Positions 7,219 to 15,344 of a stretch of DNA of 20,016 bases are shown here, piece by piece (position 1 is the first letter of the stretch; the number at the start of each line of letters is the position of its first letter). Source of the stretch: Aromatoleum sp. (GTDB lineage Bacteria; Pseudomonadota; Gammaproteobacteria; Burkholderiales; Casimicrobiaceae). Under the pieces are notes generated by a model that saw only the letters and a program-made list of their open reading frames with translations, was not told where the DNA came from and did not search any database. Both the position numbers and the translations under genes were made by a program. The DNA lies in contig JAAFGU010000005.1 of NCBI GenBank assembly GCA_010365205.1, positions 1-20,016 on the forward strand. The letters run 5' to 3'.

Positions 7219-7938
7219 TCAGAACATTCCGCCATTGATCGAAATGATCTGGCCGGTGATGTAATCGGCGCGGTCGGACGCGAGGAAGGCGACGAGATCG
7301 GCGACCTCGGCCGGCTGTCCCACGCGTTGCATCGGCACCATCCGCTCGACGATCGCGGCCTCCAGCTTGGCATCGATCATCGCCGTCTTGATGATGCCTG
7401 GCGCCACCGCGTTGACGGTAATGCCACGACTGGCGAGTTCGATCGACAACGATTTGGTGGCTGCATTGAGCGCCCCTTTGGCGGATGCGTAATTCACCTG
7501 GCCACGATTGCCGGCAACGGCGGCAACCGACGAGATGTTGATGATCCGTCCCCAGCGCCCCCTGATCATCGGCAGCGTCAACGGCTGCGTCACATTGAAG
7601 AATCCGTGCAGAGAAACGTCGATGACGCGGTGCCACTGCTCGGCACGCATCGCCGGGAAGACGGCGTCATCGTGGATGCCGGCATTGTTGACGAGTATCT
7701 GGATGGCGCCCTGCGCCAGCATCGCGTCGATCGCGGCTTTCGTCGCCTGCGCGTCGGTGACGTCGAAAGCGACAACCTCGGCGGAGCCCCCGGCGGCAAG
7801 GATCTCCTCGACCACGCGCTGCGCCGCATCCCGATGGGCGTTGCCGTGGACGAAGACATGGCAGCCATCGGCTGCGAGACGCCGGCAGACGGCCGCCCCG
7901 ATGCCGCCGCTGCCGCCGGTGACCAGCGCGCGTCTCAT
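7219..7938 (-). CDS. fabG: 3-oxoacyl-ACP reductase (SDR ketoreductase)
   Basis: This 239-residue short-chain dehydrogenase has the NADP-binding TGGSGGIG at 7-14 and NNAG at 84-87. The catalytic residues are Ser137, Tyr150 and Lys154 (S-x12-Y-x3-K), and the protein ends INGGMF. It reduces the 3-oxo group on the ACP-bound chain after each condensation. In aryl polyene pathways the ketoreductase (ApeQ, from memory) works with paired dehydratases to make conjugated double bonds. Its ATG overlaps the TGA of the upstream dehydratase (ATGA), indicating translational coupling. It differs from housekeeping fabG by context, as no fabD or acpP is nearby. The specific pathway role is inferred from the operon. 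Confidence 0.92.
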   Translation of the reverse strand: MRRALVTGGSGGIGAAVCRRLAADGCHVFVHGNAHRDAAQRVVEEILAAGGSAEVVAFDVTDAQATKAAIDAMLAQGAIQILVNNAGIHDDAVFPAMRAEQWHRVIDVSLHGFFNVTQPLTLPMIRGRWGRIINISSVAAVAGNRGQVNYASAKGALNAATKSLSIELASRGITVNAVAPGIIKTAMIDAKLEAAIVERMVPMQRVGQPAEVADLVAFLASDRADYITGQIISINGGMF

Positions 7939-8399
7939 GCCTTGTCTCCCGCCAAGTCACGCGGCAACCGGTCCGCGTCGAGCACCACGGCCGCGCGGCC
8001 GCAGAGAAGTTCACGTTGGTCGGCCCGAACGGTGAACCGGTAGAGGACGATGTTGCCGTCGCCAGACAGCCGCAACGCCTCGATTTCGAGATCCGCCGCG
8101 ACATCGTCGAGCCGGGACGCGTGGAGCGCAACTTCCCGAACGCTGGTCAGATACCCGATTCGCGGCGGCGCGCCTTCGGCGGCCAGCAGCGCGCCATGTA
8201 CGGCCATCGCCTGCGCCGCGTATTCGATGCCGCACGCGGCACCGAGCCGGCCGTGGGCGCGGAGCGGGTTGTCGGCATCGCGGTGACTCGTCGCGCGACA
8301 GACGACATGCGCATCGTCCCATTCCATCACGTGGTCCAGCAGACACATCCGGTGCCGGTGGGGAATGCGGCTCGCGATCCAGGTTCGATCTAACGGCAT
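7935..8399 (-). CDS. Hotdog-fold 3-hydroxyacyl-ACP dehydratase (ApeP-like)
   Basis: The 154-residue protein starts at ATG 8399, overlapping the stop of the chain-length-factor gene by 10 nt. The N-terminal block IPHRHRMCLLDHV carries a candidate catalytic His14, and the central helix reads ACGIEYAAQAMAVHG with an acidic residue (Glu59) in the position expected for FabA/FabZ-type dehydratases. It would remove water from the 3-hydroxyacyl-ACP to create each double bond. Aryl polyene systems use two such hotdog proteins that are reported to act together (ApeI and ApeP in E. coli-type naming). This larger one sits next to the reductase as in known clusters; the smaller partner is at 15341-15646. 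A longer upstream reading frame exists but belongs to the preceding gene. Confidence 0.85.
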   Translation of the reverse strand: MPLDRTWIASRIPHRHRMCLLDHVMEWDDAHVVCRATSHRDADNPLRAHGRLGAACGIEYAAQAMAVHGALLAAEGAPPRIGYLTSVREVALHASRLDDVAADLEIEALRLSGDGNIVLYRFTVRADQRELLCGRAAVVLDADRLPRDLAGDKA

Positions 8400-9190
8400 G
8401 GTGTCGACGTCACGGCGAGGCGGCGGTGATCGAGATAGTCGAGCACCTGCCGGCGCGCCTGCCGGCGGGCAAGCGCCACGAGCAGCGGCAGCCCGCGTGC
8501 CGCGGGATAACCGGTGCGCAAGGATTCGAGCGCGGGGTCGGCGATGACATCGGCGGCGTCGGCCGTGAGCTCCACGTCGACGCGACCGAGCGTGGGCTCC
8601 CCACGTCCGGGGGACAGCAGCAGGGCGATGCCGAAGGCGTCGGAGATCGGTCGCGCCCGATTGAGCGGCTCCGGGTACCCGGTATCGTAGGCGATCAGCA
8701 GCACAGGATTTCGAGCCGCCAGAACCTGGCAGATGGCCTCGAGCAATCCGGCGCCGAAGCTGCCATCGAAGGCGCACAGCGAAGTGGAGGGCGCCATGGC
8801 CCCCGCGGCGATGCTCCAATATCCGGCTGGAGCGTTGTGCACCGAGTTGTGGAAACGGGTCGGGGATATTTGCCGGTCACTGGTCGCGAGCATCTGGCAG
8901 ATTTCGTGGCATGTGTCGCCGTCCGCACCGGAAGCGGTGAACACCGCCGCGAGGCGCGCCGGATCCTGCCCCGCCGCGGCAGCCGCCTGATAGCCAATGG
9001 CCAGGGCGAGCTTCACCACGCGGCCGACGCGCCGGCGTTCGGCAGGCGGCAGCGTAGCCGCCGCCGGCAGCTCAACGAGTTGTTCGACGTAACTGGCATT
9101 GCCCGAAAGCACAGCCTCCCCCACCGTCCAGTTCGGCAGGCCGGGGCCGACGAGGCCGATCCCGTCGATGAAGGCACCCACGCCCGGCAT
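8390..9190 (-). CDS. Ketosynthase-like chain length factor
   Basis: This is a 266-residue protein of the short beta-ketoacyl synthase N-terminal-like family (PF13723 type). Recognisable blocks are GIGLVGPGLPNW, VFTASGADGDTCHEICQML, ISPTRFHNSVHNAPAGYWSI and CAFDGSFGAGLLEA. The position of the ketosynthase nucleophile is occupied by Ala next to a Cys, and the two catalytic His motifs are absent, so it should not condense by itself. Such proteins pair with an active ketosynthase and set chain length (ApeC in the E. coli-type cluster). Its ATG at 9190 overlaps the stop of the active ketosynthase (TGATG), as expected for subunits made in equal amounts. Confidence 0.85.
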   Translation of the reverse strand: MPGVGAFIDGIGLVGPGLPNWTVGEAVLSGNASYVEQLVELPAAATLPPAERRRVGRVVKLALAIGYQAAAAAGQDPARLAAVFTASGADGDTCHEICQMLATSDRQISPTRFHNSVHNAPAGYWSIAAGAMAPSTSLCAFDGSFGAGLLEAICQVLAARNPVLLIAYDTGYPEPLNRARPISDAFGIALLLSPGRGEPTLGRVDVELTADAADVIADPALESLRTGYPAARGLPLLVALARRQARRQVLDYLDHRRLAVTSTPCR

Positions 9191-10401
9191 CACGCCCCCC
9201 CGATCACGGCATCCGCGCGACCGAGTACAAGGCTGCAGTTGGTACCGCCGAAGCCGAACGAATTGCTGAGTATCCGCGACGGCGCTCGCGCATCGTTGCG
9301 CAGCAGATAGGCGAGCGGCAGCGCGGGATCGAGTTCCTGCGTGTTGACGCCAGCCGGCATGAAGCCATGGCGCAACGCCAGCGCACTGATGACGGCTTCG
9401 ACACCGCCGGCAGCACCGAGCGTGTGGCCGACCGCCCCCTTGGTCGAGCTGCAACGTGTGGCATCGCCGAAGAGCGAGAGCACGGCGCGTGCCTCCGCCA
9501 GGTCGTTGCTGCGCGTCCCGGTGCCGTGCAGGTTGATGTAGTCGATCGCTTCCGGCGCGAGCCCCGCGCCGGCGAGTGCCTGTTCCATCGCCATCCGCGC
9601 TCCCAGGCCCTCGGGATGCGGTGACGACATGTGATAGGCATCGCTCGACTCGCCGACGCCGAGCAGCAGGATGGCGTCCGGTGACGGAACTGCGGGCAGC
9701 CGCTCGACCAGGAAGAAGGCCGCGGCTTCGCCGATCGAAATGCCGTCGCGATCCCTGTCGAACGGGCGGCAGGGTCGTGTCGAGGTGAGCTGCAGCGAGC
9801 TGAAGCCGTACAAGGTGGTGAGGCATAGGGAGTCCACACCGCCAACCACCGCGGCATCGATCAGGCCGCCCTCGATCATCCGCGCGGCCGAACCGAAGAC
9901 CTTTGCGCTCGACGAGCACGCCGACGAAACCGCTGCCGCCGGCCCGCTCAAGCACAACGTCCGGCGGACGAAATCCGCAACCGAGAACGAATTCTGTGTC
10001 GTCGAATAGACGAAATCGTCGGGCAGCGCTCCAGTTACGGAATCGCGTCGACGGTACGCGAGTTCGGTCTGCAGAATGCCCGAAGTGCTGGTGCCGACGA
10101 ATACGCCGATCCGATCCGCACCGTATCGTGCCAGGGCCGCAGCCACGGCCGCGATGAAGTCGTCCTGCGCGAGGCCCAACTGTGCGAGCCGGTTGTTGCG
10201 GCAATCGAAATCGATAATGGCGGGCGGCAGGCTCTGGTCGTCGACGCCGGCAACCTCTCCGACGCAGGTGTCGACATCCACCGTTTCGAACCGGCACGGC
10301 GCGAGCCCGCTGCGCTCGTCGCACAACGCGGCAAGATTGGCCGCGAGTCCGCGCCCGACGCAGGTGGTTGCAGTGAAATGGGATAAGAGCAGAGGGTTCA
10401 C
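9190..10401 (-). CDS. 3-oxoacyl-ACP synthase (ketosynthase, ApeO-like)
   Basis: This 403-residue KAS II-type enzyme has the full triad. Cys162 is in VSSACSSS, His292 is in NLHGTGT and His326 is in GAVGHTLGAAGG. The C-terminus has NSFGFGGTNCSLV, also typical. It catalyses decarboxylative condensation of malonyl-ACP with the growing aryl-polyene chain. GTG 10401 is chosen because the family N-terminus (here NPLLLSHFTATTCVGRGLA) begins directly after it. The frame is open to a TTG at 10494, but the extra 31 residues read as untranslated leader. No strong ribosome site is seen. Immediate overlap with the chain-length factor suggests a KS/CLF heterodimer. A second full-length KS, usual in such clusters (ApeR), is not in this window. 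Confidence 0.93.
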   Translation of the reverse strand: MNPLLLSHFTATTCVGRGLAANLAALCDERSGLAPCRFETVDVDTCVGEVAGVDDQSLPPAIIDFDCRNNRLAQLGLAQDDFIAAVAAALARYGADRIGVFVGTSTSGILQTELAYRRRDSVTGALPDDFVYSTTQNSFSVADFVRRTLCLSGPAAAVSSACSSSAKVFGSAARMIEGGLIDAAVVGGVDSLCLTTLYGFSSLQLTSTRPCRPFDRDRDGISIGEAAAFFLVERLPAVPSPDAILLLGVGESSDAYHMSSPHPEGLGARMAMEQALAGAGLAPEAIDYINLHGTGTRSNDLAEARAVLSLFGDATRCSSTKGAVGHTLGAAGGVEAVISALALRHGFMPAGVNTQELDPALPLAYLLRNDARAPSRILSNSFGFGGTNCSLVLGRADAVIGGA

Positions 10402-10577
10402 TGCGGGACAGCACTTACTGGCAACGGCAATGACAGTAGCACACCGAATCCGGATCACCGGTGCGTAGGGAGCCGGACCGATCCACCCGGGCAATCAGCA
10501 TAACGTTGGCGAACGGCGTGCGCCGGCACATCGGTATCGAGTCGACACGAAAGTCAATGCACGGTGGAACGAGGTTG
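10402..10577 (-). other. Intergenic gap inside the pigment operon
   Basis: This is the only sizeable break (176 nt) in the minus-strand gene series, between the deacetylase and the ketosynthase. No gene is seen. A TTGACT sequence on the minus strand (about 10557-10552) could be a -35 element, but no convincing -10 follows it. No terminator-like hairpin with a T-run is present, so read-through from the upstream genes is likely. Confidence 0.3.
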
Positions 10578-11405
10578 TCACGGAATGGCCGAGCGCAGCG
10601 TTACAAGGCGAAGTCCGGCGTCCCGGATTGCAAGCAGCAGGCGCGGCAGGACTTCGAGTATCACCGGCACCCCTGCCGCGGTGCGTGCGGAATTGCCATC
10701 GTGCAGCGTCAGAATGTCGCCACCACCGAGGTTGCGGGCGAGGCGGCGGAAGACCACGTCGGCGCGGCGTTCGCGGGTGTCGAATCCGCGTCGGGTCCAG
10801 CTTGCAAGCTGCAAACCTCGACGCGCCAGCACCGGATCGAGGAACGCGTTGCGCAGCCCCGCCGTCGGACGAAAGAACCGCGGGGTCTCGCCGGTTAGCG
10901 CACGAAGCGTTTGCTGCCCACGGTCCACCTCGACAGCGATTCGGCGCGGCCCGAACGCGGCGAAGTAGGGCGAATGCGTCTGGCTATGGTTCTCGACGGC
11001 GTGGCCGCGACGTCCGATTTCGCGGCAGAGTTCCGGATGGCGCAATGCCTCGTCGCCGACGCAGAAGAAACTCGCCTTGGCGCCATAACGGTCGAGAATG
11101 TCGAGCACTTGCGGCGTTACCAGCGGGTCCGGTCCATCGTCTATCGTCAGTGCGAGTTCGCCTCGCGCTGCGGACGCTGCGGGCAAGCGGGTCACGTTGG
11201 GACCGAGCAGGGAACTGCGCGGCCTGAGTCCGGCAAAGCCTAGCACCACATGATTGCCGGCGATGGCGCCGACCGCGAGGGGCCAAGTGTCTGGCAGCAT
11301 CAGTGCCGTCGCCGGCGCCGCCGCGTGCAGCAGCATCGACACCGCGGTCAGCGGAGTCGGGCGCCAGCGGGGCTTCGGCCGAGTCTCCGGATGCACGATG
11401 TCCAT
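10578..11405 (-). CDS. Membrane-anchored polysaccharide deacetylase (NodB-like)
   Basis: This 275-residue protein has two N-terminal hydrophobic stretches (about residues 20-37 and 42-60), placing it in the inner membrane. The NodB homology domain carries LTIDDGPD (86-93, metal/base Asp pair), the metal-binding NHSQTH (His140, His144), FRPTAG at 178-183 and LTLHDG at 232-237. The family (carbohydrate esterase 4) removes N- or O-acetyl groups from glycans. Its ATG overlaps the stop of the MMPL exporter (TGATG), so it is an integral part of this operon. In E. coli-type aryl polyene clusters this position, as I recall, holds a DUF3261 lipoprotein instead. A role in trimming an acetyl group from the sugar added by the glycosyltransferase is inference. 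Confidence 0.88.
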   Translation of the reverse strand: MDIVHPETRPKPRWRPTPLTAVSMLLHAAAPATALMLPDTWPLAVGAIAGNHVVLGFAGLRPRSSLLGPNVTRLPAASAARGELALTIDDGPDPLVTPQVLDILDRYGAKASFFCVGDEALRHPELCREIGRRGHAVENHSQTHSPYFAAFGPRRIAVEVDRGQQTLRALTGETPRFFRPTAGLRNAFLDPVLARRGLQLASWTRRGFDTRERRADVVFRRLARNLGGGDILTLHDGNSARTAAGVPVILEVLPRLLLAIRDAGLRLVTLRSAIP

Positions 11406-13792
11406 CAGAGCATCGCTCCTTGCGTACGCCCGGCTCGATTCTCGGCAAGGATCGCGGAGAACAGGAGGGCGAGCACGGCGCCGGGCCCGACGGTGGCGCC
11501 AATCGCCTGCAACACCGGCACCTTCGAAAAAGCAAGCACGCCGAAGCCGATCACGGTGGTCGTGCTGGCGAGCACCAGCGACGCCAGCGTTGCCACTCGG
11601 TCAGTACCATTCCCATCGGCACGCTGATCGAAAAACAGCGCGTAGTTGGAGCCAACCGCCACGATCAGCAGCATGCCCACGAGGTGGAGGATGTTCAGTT
11701 GACTGCCGGCCAGTGCGTGCGCGGCAATGACGACGACGACTGCGGCGACGAGCGGGGCGACTACCCGCAGCACGCGCAGGGGCGAACGAAGCGACAGCCA
11801 AAGGAGGCCGAGCATGACGGCAAAACCGGCCAAAGAAAGGTAGATCGCCTCGGCGAGATAGCCGGAGTACAACCGGTCCGTTTCGACCTTGAGATCGACC
11901 AGCAGCGCGTTTTTCTGTGCCGCTTCGGCCAGCGCCACACGTATCGGCTGCGGGTCGATCGCAGAGCCGGCGGCCGCCTTGAGCGGCAGCAACGCGCTCC
12001 AGCGTCCTCCACGATGCACGAGCAGCGCGTCGGTCGCGAGCGCGAAGGAAGTTCCGTCGAGATCGGCGCGGTTGAGCGGCCGGGCGTTTCTGGCGGCCTC
12101 CACGTCGGCGAGAAAAGGGCGCAGTCGCTCCGGCCGAATCGGCAGATCTCCGGTCGCCGCCTGCAGGCGCGCAGCGAGCTCGGTGGGCGGCGGCAACGCC
12201 TCCTGCCGGGCCTGCTGGCTCGCGAGACTCGGCAGAAAGCGGACCGGGGTGTCGAACCCGGCAAGGGTGCCGGCGTCGACCAGGCGCTCCAGCCGCTCGC
12301 CGACCCGCTCCGCGGCGCGCAATACGGACTCCTGGTCGGTATCGGAAACGACGACGAGATAGCGCACGTCGGGCGCCCCCAGGTCGGCGCGCAGCGTGCG
12401 ATCCAGCGCCTGATCGGCCGCCGACAACGGGCTCAACGCCGAAAGCTCCGGATTCCACAGCGTGTCTCGATGGCTGCCGATCACCGCGGCGGCCGCGACC
12501 AGCAGGCCGGCGAAAACCCAGCGCAGCGTGCGGGCCCGCGTCATCACGGTCGCGAGCGCGTGGCCGAGGAACGACACATCGCGCACGCGGAATCCGGCGG
12601 GCAGCAGCGTCGGCAGGACAAAGCGCGTGACGCCTGCCGCGACCGCGATCCCCGTAACCGAATAAAGTCCAAGCTGGGCCAGCCCGGGGAAGCCGGAGAA
12701 CAGCAGCGTGGCAAAGCCGACGACGGACGTCAGCATGCCCAAGCGGATCGTGGGCCAGAATGTGGCGACCCAGCGGCCGTGATCGCCCGCCGGCTCCCGG
12801 TACGCCGGCTGTGTCGACTGGACGAAGAGGTAGATCGAGTAGTCCACGGCCTCGCCGATCAGAGTGGTGCCGAACCCCAAAGTGATTCCGTGGACGACGC
12901 CGAAGCCCAAGCTAACCGCAGCGACGCCGGCGAGCGCCCCGGATATCACCGGCAACAGACCCAATCCGAGCGCCGGCAGCGAGCGATAAACGACCAGGAG
13001 CAGCCCGACGATGCCGAAGAGACCGATGGCGGAAAGGCGCGTCACGTCGTTACGTATGGTCTCGCGCGATGACACCGAGAACACGCCGGGGCCGGAAAGC
13101 AGCAGGCGGGATGGGCGCGCGGCGGCGCGATCAGCCTCGGTGGCCTCGTCGAACGCCCGGCGGATCGTCGCCAGCGCACGCTGCTGGCCATCGGTGTCCG
13201 ATCCGCTCGCTCGCGTCTGCGCGAGCAGCAATGCGCGCTTGCCGTCGCGTGAAGCCCACACGCCGTCGGCGAGCGCAGGGCGCGCGTCGCTCGCCTGCAG
13301 GTTCAGCATTTGGATGAGTTCGCCGGTGGGATCGCGCGGCAGCAGCGCCTTCAGGATCAGCCCCGCGGGCGAGGCAAGCAGATCGATGCTCTCGCCGATC
13401 GCCGCACGCAACCCAGCCTCGGAGAAGCGATCGGCAGTGACCGCAGGACTCAACAGGTAGCGATGGGTGAACAGGAGGTCGCGATCGCGTTCCGTGCCGA
13501 AGGACTCGCCGTTGTTGACCAGAGTGAATTCCGACACGGTACGCAAGCGTCTGGCCGTCTCCCGCGACAGCCGGGCTCGCGTTGCGGTGTCGGGAGCCTC
13601 GATTCCGATCAGGATCAGGCGCGACACCGCGCCTTCCGTCAACTGGTCGACGAGGACTTGCTGCTCGGCGGTCGGCGCGCGCGGCAGGAACGCCGACAGG
13701 TCGGCGGTAAAGCTCGCGCGGCCGATGACGATGACGCAGGCCACGACCAGGGTAACCCAGAGCCCGACCGCCGCCATGCCGCGCCGTTTCAT
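11405..13792 (-). CDS. MMPL/RND-superfamily exporter
   Basis: This 795-residue membrane protein has the duplicated RND plan. There is one N-terminal span (about residues 6-25), a large periplasmic loop, and a five-span bundle beginning IGLFGIVGLLLVVYRS. A conserved helix, TTLIGEAVDYSIYLFV, carries an acidic residue likely to drive proton relay. The second half repeats this with MTRARTLRWVFAGLLVAAAAV, another loop and the C-terminal bundle (YLSLAGFAVMLGLLWLSL onward). It is shorter than drug-efflux RND pumps and resembles lipid exporters. In aryl polyene clusters this protein (ApeM-like) is thought to move the polyene lipid out of the inner membrane and hand it to the adjacent LolA-like carrier. 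ATGA overlap with the LolA-like gene supports coupling. Confidence 0.92.
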   Translation of the reverse strand: MKRRGMAAVGLWVTLVVACVIVIGRASFTADLSAFLPRAPTAEQQVLVDQLTEGAVSRLILIGIEAPDTATRARLSRETARRLRTVSEFTLVNNGESFGTERDRDLLFTHRYLLSPAVTADRFSEAGLRAAIGESIDLLASPAGLILKALLPRDPTGELIQMLNLQASDARPALADGVWASRDGKRALLLAQTRASGSDTDGQQRALATIRRAFDEATEADRAAARPSRLLLSGPGVFSVSSRETIRNDVTRLSAIGLFGIVGLLLVVYRSLPALGLGLLPVISGALAGVAAVSLGFGVVHGITLGFGTTLIGEAVDYSIYLFVQSTQPAYREPAGDHGRWVATFWPTIRLGMLTSVVGFATLLFSGFPGLAQLGLYSVTGIAVAAGVTRFVLPTLLPAGFRVRDVSFLGHALATVMTRARTLRWVFAGLLVAAAAVIGSHRDTLWNPELSALSPLSAADQALDRTLRADLGAPDVRYLVVVSDTDQESVLRAAERVGERLERLVDAGTLAGFDTPVRFLPSLASQQARQEALPPPTELAARLQAATGDLPIRPERLRPFLADVEAARNARPLNRADLDGTSFALATDALLVHRGGRWSALLPLKAAAGSAIDPQPIRVALAEAAQKNALLVDLKVETDRLYSGYLAEAIYLSLAGFAVMLGLLWLSLRSPLRVLRVVAPLVAAVVVVIAAHALAGSQLNILHLVGMLLIVAVGSNYALFFDQRADGNGTDRVATLASLVLASTTTVIGFGVLAFSKVPVLQAIGATVGPGAVLALLFSAILAENRAGRTQGAML

Positions 13793-14379
13793 GGCGGAAC
13801 ATCGTGGAGGATGTTCATCACCGAGCGATCGCCATCGGCCTGAAGCATTTCGATCTGGCGCAACTCGTCGCCCGTTCCCGAGATCCGGATGCGCTGGACG
13901 GTTGCCGCCATCCGCGTATCCGACGGCAGCAGCGTCAGCGTCCAGCGTTCCGGACTGCCTTCCAGATCCACCCGGTATTGCCGCTCCAGTGCCTTGAGAT
14001 CACCGGCCAGGGTGCCGCGGATACTGTCGATGACTGCGGCAATCTCGGGGTACTGCTGCAGCTGCAGCGTGTATTTCTGCTTGCCACGCTCGACGAGCAG
14101 CAGGTCCCGATCGAGCACCAGCGATTCGACATTCGGCTTTAGCGTTCGCTTCTCCAGTCGAGCCGGAGGCTGATAGACGAGTACACCGGAGGATTCCACC
14201 GGGCGGTCGAGCAAGGCGATATATTTCTTCTCGCTGAAAGCCACCCGCCCTCCCCGCTGCTGCGCGAGGCTCTGCATCAGCCGTGAGACGTCCCAATCGG
14301 CAGCCATTGCCGGTCCACACGCACCCAGCGCAATAAGGGATAACGCCAGGACCGCGACGATTCCGGTTCGCTCTTTCAC
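13789..14379 (-). CDS. LolA-like outer membrane lipid carrier
   Basis: This 196-residue protein is read from GTG 14379, which overlaps the upstream stop as GTGA. The N-terminus is a signal peptide (about residues 1-26, core IVAVLALSLIALGA), with signal-peptidase I cleavage likely after AMA and before ADWDV. A Cys at residue 21 (IALGAC) gives a weak lipobox, so lipidation is possible. The mature part matches the LolA-like family of these clusters: MQSLAQQRGGRVAFSEKKYI, SSGVLVYQPPARLEKRT, and a regular series of beta strands with VLDRDLLLVERG. LolA-fold proteins carry lipids across the periplasm in a hydrophobic cup. Here it would shuttle the aryl polyene lipid released by the MMPL exporter (ApeL-like). 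Confidence 0.9.
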   Translation of the reverse strand: MKERTGIVAVLALSLIALGACGPAMAADWDVSRLMQSLAQQRGGRVAFSEKKYIALLDRPVESSGVLVYQPPARLEKRTLKPNVESLVLDRDLLLVERGKQKYTLQLQQYPEIAAVIDSIRGTLAGDLKALERQYRVDLEGSPERWTLTLLPSDTRMAATVQRIRISGTGDELRQIEMLQADGDRSVMNILHDVPP

Positions 14380-15344
14380 CGGCGAGCCTTCCGGGTGGCG
14401 CCGCTGACCACGGGCGACTGCCAGAAATCGAAGAAATTGAACCAGTTGTACGGCGCGGCGCGGCAATGCCGCTCGAGGACCGCAGCAAAGCGCTCGACCG
14501 CTCCGTGCAGGGCGGCGTCGCGCTCCGCCACCGGAATCACAGAAAAGTCCGCGAGCATTTCGAAGTGAATCCGGTAGCGATTCCCCCCGAGATAGAGTCC
14601 GGCCATGAAAATCACCGGCCGTTGCAGCATCGCGGCCAGCCTGAAGGGCCCGCTCGGCAGGGTCGCCGGCTCGCCCAGAAACGACACCGGCACCGCCGCG
14701 TCGCCGCCCACCGTGCGGTCGCCGAGGATGCCGACGATTGCGCCGTCGTGCAGACGCTGCCGAATCTGCAGCATCGAATCGACGCGACCGAGAGGAATAA
14801 TGTCCTGGCGCGCCGCCGGGTTCACGGCAGCCAGCGCCGCATTGATCTTGCGGGCGTTTTCCTCGTACATCGCGATCGCGACGTCGAGTCCCAGGTTCTC
14901 GCGCGCGAGCGCGCGCAGCACTTCGAAGCTGCCCAGATGCGCGCCCACGAGGAACGCGCCGCGCCCCGCCGCGAGAAGGTCGGTGATGAGCTCGCCTCCA
15001 CGGACCTCGATATCGAACAGCTCGAACCGGTCGTTGATCAGGTAGATCCGGTCGTGGAGGGTCGACGCGAAAAAATGGACGTGACGATACAGATCACGCC
15101 ATCCGGGCTCGCGTTGAAGCGCGCGGCGCAGATAAAGCCGCGACGCCCGCCGTGCGGGCGCCGCCAGAAGCAGGAAGTAGGCGGCGATGAGCGGCAGCGC
15201 GCACCGCCCGGCCCGACGACCGAGCCGCAAGGAGATCCACGTCATCAGGCGCAGCATGGACGCACTGCCGCGCTCATCCCGCCGCGTCCATTCGGGACGG
15301 GCGCCGGATTCGCGGCCGATGTCGCCGGGGATGCTGGAGGTCAT
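14376..15344 (-). CDS. LpxL/HtrB-like lysophospholipid acyltransferase
   Basis: This 322-residue enzyme of the lipid A late-acyltransferase family has the catalytic motif GAHLGSFE (His136 and Glu141, HX4E), followed by blocks such as ILGDRTVGGD and SFLGEPATLPSGPFRLA. One hydrophobic segment (about 48-64) anchors it to the membrane. The N-terminal phrase WTRRDERGSASMLRLMTWI is typical of the versions in aryl polyene clusters, where the domain is often fused to a GT2 enzyme; here it stands alone. It likely transfers the ACP-bound aryl polyene, or a fatty acid, to the lipid carrier. ATG 15344 overlaps the upstream stop (ATGA), which supports this start over the internal Met30. Confidence 0.88.
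   Translation of the reverse strand: MTSSIPGDIGRESGARPEWTRRDERGSASMLRLMTWISLRLGRRAGRCALPLIAAYFLLLAAPARRASRLYLRRALQREPGWRDLYRHVHFFASTLHDRIYLINDRFELFDIEVRGGELITDLLAAGRGAFLVGAHLGSFEVLRALARENLGLDVAIAMYEENARKINAALAAVNPAARQDIIPLGRVDSMLQIRQRLHDGAIVGILGDRTVGGDAAVPVSFLGEPATLPSGPFRLAAMLQRPVIFMAGLYLGGNRYRIHFEMLADFSVIPVAERDAALHGAVERFAAVLERHCRAAPYNWFNFFDFWQSPVVSGATRKARR

Noticed and set aside
8390..10414. A single 674-codon minus-strand frame that could look like a KS-CLF fusion
   Set aside because: Its first two-thirds are in the wrong frame for the ketosynthase. Only the last 266 codons are real (CLF). The KS is in a separate frame with a TGATG junction.
11303..13072. Long plus-strand open frame (589 codons) opposite the exporter gene
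   Set aside because: Composition is dominated by Arg, Gln, Gly and Ala with no hydrophobic core or motif, as expected from the antisense of a GC-rich gene. The minus strand encodes a clear MMPL protein.
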